A stretch of 64,000 bases of DNA from the NCBI GenBank assembly GCA_021234155.1, contig JAJEKV010000181.1, forward strand, positions 560,001-624,000. The letters are read 5' to 3'. Position numbers and translations under genes: made by a program. This document shows positions 58,949 through 64,000 of this stretch, one piece after another (position 1 is the first letter of the stretch; the number at the start of each line of letters is the position of its first letter). This stretch comes from Isoetes taiwanensis. Taxonomy: Eukaryota > Streptophyta > Lycopodiopsida > Isoetales > Isoetaceae. The notes beneath the pieces were generated by a model that made no database searches, was not told the origin of the DNA, and saw only the letters and a program-made list of their open reading frames with translations.

Positions 58949-61900
58949 ATGAAAATCCTATCATGGAATCTAAGGGGCATAAAAGGACCCTTAAAAAGAA
59001 GAAGAGTGATTACTCAGTTGAGAGATTATAATGCTGACATTATCCTGCTCCAAGAATTGAGGCTTCCAAACTTTGAGTGCTCTAATTTAGCCAATTGGAT
59101 TTCTCCTGAATATTCCTCCTGCTGGATTGAAGCTACTGGTACAGCTGGTGGTATTTGCATCATCTGGAAAAATATATCTCATTCTATTATATATAACAGT
59201 CCTGAGAGAAACTGGCAGGCAGTTATTTTAAAAAAAAATGATCTCACCTTTGGAGTCATTAACATTTATGCTTCAACTTCCTCTAAGGAAAGAGAGCTTC
59301 TTTGGCCTAAAATAGGTAATTGGCTTGAAAGCCAAAACTATATTTCATGGATTATTGGGGGTGATTTTAATAACACTCCTACTCCTGATCTCAAGCTTGG
59401 AAATGATATTAATATGACGAGAGCTGAGAGAAACAACTGGGACTATTTCATTGATAACTTCCTCTTCACCTATATCCCCTCTGCCACTGCCAAATACACT
59501 TGGTCAAATAAACAACAAGGTTCCAAACGTGTCTTCTGTGCCCTTGACAGATTTTACATTAATAATTCTGATAATCCTATCTGGGATAGCTGTGTAGTTT
59601 ACAGTGATGAGACCACTTCAATATCTGACCACCAGCCTCAATTTCTCGAGACCAAACATTTTCTTAGCATTAAAAAGGGGCCCAATTGTCCTTATAAGTT
59701 TAATTGTAGTCTCCTTAGTAATGAAAAGTTCTGTGAGGATTTTAAAGCTTTCTACTCAAATCTGCCAAGAGCTAATCCTTTCCATTCAATGAGGGATTTC
59801 TATGCTAATATAAAGGCCTCTAAAAACTGGATTAAAAAGTGGTCTAAAGATAATTATGAAAAAAGAAAAGAGGAAAAGAAAAGATGTCTGCTGAGTATGA
59901 AAAATGTAAGGCTACAGATTCAAAATGATCCCTTTAACAGAGATCTTCATCTGCAAGAATCTAATATTGAGCAAGCAATAAAGGCTATAGAAGAATATGA
60001 AGCAAAAGGTGCAGCTGTCAAATGTAAATTAAAATATCTTTCCAACATGGATAGCAATAACTCTAAATTCTTTTTTAGAGTGGCCAAAAATAGAGTCTAC
60101 AAAAATCAAATTCTTGCAGTCAGAGATGACAATGATGTTCCTGTGAAGGATACCAAAGAAATTAGTGAGTTCTTCTACTCTAAATATGCTGCAATTTTCT
60201 CTAATGATGGCAACACCCCCTGGCAGACCTCTCAAGCCAAAAATTTCATTGATCTTTTAAATGATCTCCCTGGCTATGATATTAATCCAATCTCAGATAA
60301 CATTGTTGATCTGCCTAATGAATATGAGATTAAATCTACCCTTCTGCATCTTGCTAAAGGGAAAAGCCCTGGTCCTGATGGCTTTCCCCCTGAGTTCTAT
60401 ATCCAGTTTTGGGAGATCATTAAGCATGATTTCATTCAAATGATCCATGGTTTTTGGTACACTAACCATCTGCATCCTGCAATAGCTTCTGGTTTGGTTG
60501 CCCTTGTGCCAAAGATAGATAATCCTGAAAAATTCAGTGACTGGAGGCCTATTTCCCTCACTAATACATCATATAAGGTCTGTGCAAAAATTATTGCTAA
60601 TCGAATAAATGGTTACCTCCAGAGTGTTATCTCCATGAATCAGTCTGCCTTCTTGCCAAATAGATATATCCTAGACAACTACATTGCAGCAATGGAAGGC
60701 TTGCATTGGGCCAAACACTCTAATCAGAACTGCATTCTTTTGAAGTTAGATTTTTCCAAAGCCTTTGACTCCATCAGATGGGATTTCCTTGAGCTGGCCT
60801 TGAGAAAAATAGGTTTACCTGAAAAGCTAATTCATCTTATTATAGGGTTGAACTCTCGTGCACAATCTTCAATCTTAATCAATGGTTCACCTAGTAAATT
60901 CTTTCCACTCCAAAAGGGTGTAAGGCAAGGTTGCCCTTTAGCACCTTACCTATTTATTGTGGCAGCAGATCAATTAACAAGGGCCATTATGCATTATCAG
61001 AATTTGGGAAACATAAAGGGTTTAATCATGCCTAACTCTCAAAATCAACTGACCCTGTTACAATATGCAGATGACTCATTCTCTTTTTTGCAGAATGATG
61101 ATAGAAATATAGAGTTCTTCTTGAATATCATTCAAAATTTTGGTCATGCCTCTGGGATCCACTTGAACACTCATAAATCTGCTATTATTGGGGCCTAACC
61201 AAGCATTTATTTCTGGGATTAAATGTATCTCTGCAAATCAAGTTACTAAGTTGCTAGGTATGCCCTTAGGTCTGGATATCAGCATTAAATCTCTCTGGAG
61301 CCCAATTGTTGATAAGATCAGAAAAAAGCTTAACAATTATGGCAGTTGCCTCTCTCTTGCTGGCAGATCCATTATTGCCTCTACTGTTATTGCCAGCTCA
61401 CATGTCTATTTCTCTTCTGCCCTCATTGCTCCTAAATGCATATATCAACAGCTGGAGAGAATCATTAGAAATTTTATATGGGGCAAGAAGCATCTTGTTA
61501 ACTGGGATTATGTTACAAGGAAAAAATCTGCAGGTGGTCTGGGGTGTAAGAATCTGAGACTTCAAGCTTATGCTCTAGGTGGTAAGTATGTTTGGAAAGC
61601 CCTTTTCCAAAGGAAAAATGCTGCTACTGATTTTATTAATTACTGGCTATCCAAAAGTTTTATCAAGGGTCACCCTACAATTGACCATCATCTACCTCAC
61701 TCAGCCTTTTCTGATGTCAAACCTGCACCAAATACTTCTCCTTTGATGAGAAATCTTTTGATGGCTTGGAATTATGCTTCCAAAGCATTTTCATACTCTA
61801 CCATTGACCGAGGGCCCACCATAGAATGAATATTTTCCTGGAATTCAGGTTTATCGAAAAGAGATGGCATCCCTTTGGCTATTATTCATCCACAGATTTA

Positions 61901-62467
61901 TAAGAAATGGAGACTCAATAACATTTGTTATATAGGAGACCTTTGGTCTAATGGCAGATGGATCTCTTGGACCAGGCTTAAAGCTCGATCAAAAAGTACA
62001 AGTAATCTTGATAGATTACTTTATAAGCATATTGTTAATAAATTAGTCAATAGAGATATTGATGCCAATCCTATTCCTGAAAATGACCGGTTTTTTTGAA
62101 CAACCATAATATTTACAAAGTGTCCGTAATTTATGCTTTCTTGTCCGATCCAATCAATCTTCCAAAGCAAACTAAATATTGGCATATAAATGAGCAGTGG
62201 GAAAAGAATCTTTTAGGAATGTATGGAACTCTTATTGTGCTCCCAAAATTTCTTACTTCAATTGGCTGATTGCTAACAAGAGTGTCCCTAATCTCCAGGC
62301 CATTTACAGTCATCAACATCATCAAACTGCTCAGAATACTCAGTCAAATCTGCAGCAGCTGAGTTCTCCATTGTGCCCTCTGGGTTGTGGCTCTATTGAA
62401 ACTATGGATCATATCTTCCTTTGCCATAAATTGAATAGTTTCTGGATCTGGTTTGAGACCAATTTCA
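58949..62467 (+). pseudogene. LINE-A ORF2 (endonuclease and reverse transcriptase), frameshifted
   Basis: From MKILSWNLRG at 58949 the AP-type endonuclease shows N7, E36 in LLQEL, GGDFN at about 137-141, a LDR motif and SDH at about 226-228. The reverse transcriptase shows GKSPGPDGFPPEFY, KLDFSKAFDSI (D601), GVRQGCPLAPYLF and YADD at 706-709, so all catalytic residues are present. The frame breaks at about 61193, where two bases present in the inverted copy at 54.5 kb are missing. It resumes as NQAFISGIKCISANQVTKLL (to 61829), with further small indels near 61811, 61845 and 62090. The zf-RVT-type SPLCPLGCGSIETMDHIFLC is at about 62365-62430. Coding is then cut by LINE-B at 62480 and resumes at 63719. 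Confidence 0.92.
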
Positions 62468-62479
62468 ACATTCATAGAC
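62468..62479. repeat. Target-site duplication, left copy (LINE-B)
   Basis: ACATTCATAGAC, repeated at 63707-63718 directly after the poly-A tail. Confidence 0.93.
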
Positions 62480-63706
62480 ACGAAGGTTCTGGTGTCGAAA
62501 TTCATCTGGCAGTTGTTGCAGGAGCAACAATCCCCAGGATTGGCTCTGTTGGCACAGTCGCTTCGCCACTCTATTGTGTTTAGGAAGCCAGCAATTCCGG
62601 CTCAGTTGCCGTGGGCTCTGTTTGAGGATTTGCGGCCATTCCCTCATGCTTCGCCTTTTCTTAAAGGTCTCCTCAAGGCCTGGAAGGTGGTCAAGGTTCT
62701 CTTTTCATTGGACCCTAGCAGGTGTATGGTAGCCTCATCGCCCTTTCTTTGGGTACCCTTGGATTCTGCATCTCCCTTGGCCTCTTCCCTACACCCAGCG
62801 CCGATGGATTGCTGCAGGGGTAACATCCATCCGTGACTGGTATTGGGAGGGTCACCTGGCGCCGTGGGAGTTTTTTAGGGATCGATTTGGCCTTCTGCGT
62901 CGGCGCTGGGACATTCGGACTTGGGCGAGAATTGCGAATGCTATTCCATTGCGCTTGTCTTCTCAAGTCAATCGCGTTTGGAAGTCACATAGTGGACTTG
63001 ATGCATCTCAGTTTGTAGCATCGGCTTATGGGCTTCTAGCGCTTCAGGACACATTGCCGCCTTCGGATAAGTGGTCACTTAAGCTTCCAGGGAGTAAGTG
63101 GCCCGCCATGTGGAAGTGGGCATGGAATACATTGCCTCCTCCTAAAATCCGCACCCTTTTGGCATGGCGGATCTTGCACCGTAGCCTCGGGTGAATGTCC
63201 GAAAATACGTGTTCAAGCCTCGGTGTAGCGGAAACATGCCCTCTATGTGGGAGGCGCCGAGAGACCATTGAGCACTTTGCTTTGTCCTATGCTCGAGGTA
63301 GGGGCAGCTTGGTCCCGGGTGAGAGCCCTCTTTGGGTCTTCACCGTGGGTCGGTCGAAGCTTCTCATGGGAGTCTTTCCTAGCGGTTATCGATGGCCAAG
63401 CAAAGCCAGGCATTCCATTTATGCAGAGCTTGGCTTCTGTGGTTGATTTGGAAAAGACGGAGAGCGAAGGTCTTTCAAAATGCAGTGCTTAGCCCTTTTC
63501 GGTTGGTTCCGATCTTGAGGCATAAGTTGTGGCAGGCTTACCAAGTCTCAAGCTTGTCTGGCACAGTTAAGCGGGAAATTTGGTCGACATTCTTACAGAT
63601 TGTGAATCATGATGGGCACTTCATTTCTTAGCACCACACTTATCATTGTACTTGATCACATTCTAGTAGTTTAATATATTCCTATATTCTTCAAAAAAAA
63701 AAAAAA
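62480..63706 (+). mobile_element. LINE-B: 5'-truncated LINE inserted into LINE-A
   Basis: 1,227 bp flanked by the 12 bp duplication ACATTCATAGAC and ending in a 14-base A-tail. It carries only the 3' part of ORF2: KFIWQLLQEQQSPGLALLAQ and FPHASPFLKGLLKAWKVV (62490-62700), then after a frame change near 62795 RRWIAAGVTSIRDWYWEGHL, then MWKWAWNTLPPPKIRTLLAW, a TGA at 63192, and CPLCGRRRETIEH (zf-RVT-type). The frameshift and the stop disable it. It is richer in G and C than LINE-A and resembles the LINE relic at 13-14.7 kb, so it belongs to a different lineage from its host. Confidence 0.93.
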
Positions 63707-63718
63707 ACATTCATAGAC
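63707..63718. repeat. Target-site duplication, right copy (LINE-B)
   Basis: ACATTCATAGAC, matching 62468-62479. LINE-A coding resumes in frame immediately after it. Confidence 0.93.
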
Positions 63719-64000
63719 CAACTTCCATTCTAGATTTTATGATGAACAATAATGCATTTAAAAATACCATTAGCTTCATCTCTCTCTGGAATGTGTGGAA
63801 GCATAGAAATAGATGCTTGTATGGGGGCCACAATTTGTCTACTTTTTGGATTAAATTACAGGTGACTTATGACTTAGAGCTAACAGCAGCAGCTCAAAGA
63901 AATAAATATGTTGATGCTCAATTTGATCAGCTGTGGAATTCTATTGGACAATTCTATGGTTGCTTTAATTTATTTAAGTTAAATTGTCATGTTGATAACA
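63719..64000 (+). pseudogene. LINE-A ORF2, C-terminal continuation
   Basis: After the second target copy the host frame reads PTSILDFMMNNNAF and then ISLWNVWKHRNRCLYGGHNL, the typical W-xx-W-K-x-RN motif that follows the zf-RVT domain in plant LINE ORF2. It stays open to the right edge of the window, so the stop codon and the LINE-A 3' end lie outside. Confidence 0.88.

Larger units (their letters stand above)
54720..64000 (+). mobile_element. LINE-A: near-complete non-LTR retrotransposon, inactive
   Basis: Upstream leader, ORF1 and ORF2 occur in order on the plus strand. The element continues beyond the right edge, and its 5' end is somewhere in about 54.7-56.0 kb. The order and motifs match plant L1-clade elements. 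ORF1 and ORF2 each carry small indels, and a second LINE interrupts ORF2 at 62480. The long open stretches (ORF1 parts of 438 and 556 codons, ORF2 of 756 codons) show that it stopped being active fairly recently. Confidence 0.9.

Overview
The window is nuclear DNA of a seed plant, most likely an angiosperm. It is a transposon-dominated, gene-poor stretch: plant-type ankyrin/PGG, oligopeptide-transporter, pectinesterase and 6-phosphogluconolactonase relics lie among plant-type LINEs, LTR elements with an initiator-Met tRNA primer site, MULE and hAT DNA transposons and foldback MITEs. I found no intact cellular protein-coding gene. Everything recognisable is a broken gene, a gene fragment or a mobile element. 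Species cannot be decided from the sequence.

Layout. 0-6.4 kb: a T-poor, A-rich tract of decayed repeats with a ~125 bp direct repeat near both ends. 6.5-9.7 kb (minus): an ankyrin-repeat/PGG (ACD6-like) gene with an intact ankyrin exon but several frameshifts downstream and a ~1 kb foldback element in its intron. 9.7-13 kb: spacer with diverged direct repeats, a short tandem array and a MITE copy. 13.1-14.7 kb (minus): a 5'-truncated LINE. 15.06-15.53 kb: a 19-bp minisatellite beside a gag zinc-knuckle relic. 16.7-19.8 kb: fragments of three unrelated plant genes (SPIRAL2/TORTIFOLIA1-like, 6-phosphogluconolactonase, oligopeptide transporter), all on the minus strand, bracketed by ~195 bp direct repeats; the set looks like a transduplicate of captured gene pieces. 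22.8-25.1 kb: a ~390 bp exon-like segment present twice. 25.4 kb: a 180 bp foldback MITE with a 9 bp target duplication. 28-32 kb: MITE copies, a broken pectinesterase and a 423 bp tandem duplication. 32.2-34.9 kb: a solo LTR with a perfect 5 bp target duplication.

35-40.7 kb holds unrecognised short ORFs and repeat clusters. 40.8-44.2 kb (plus) is a decayed MULE-like transposase interrupted by a 976 bp hAT-type element whose removal restores the host reading frame. 45.1-47.0 kb is a 1.6 kb LTR followed by a tRNA-iMet primer binding site and a cut-off leader. 47.1-53.4 kb is mostly non-coding. From about 55 kb to the right edge lies a nearly complete LINE (LINE-A: ORF1 with zinc knuckle, ORF2 with endonuclease and reverse transcriptase). 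It is disabled by small indels and interrupted at 62,480 by a second, 5'-truncated LINE (LINE-B) with a 12 bp target duplication. A 1.2 kb inverted copy of part of LINE-A ORF2 sits at 53.5-54.7 kb.

The sequence therefore records layered insertions (hAT in MULE, LINE in LINE, foldback in intron, solo LTR) rather than a working gene set. Most element boundaries come from termini and target duplications read directly from the sequence. Family names rest on recognised motifs and were not checked by database search.
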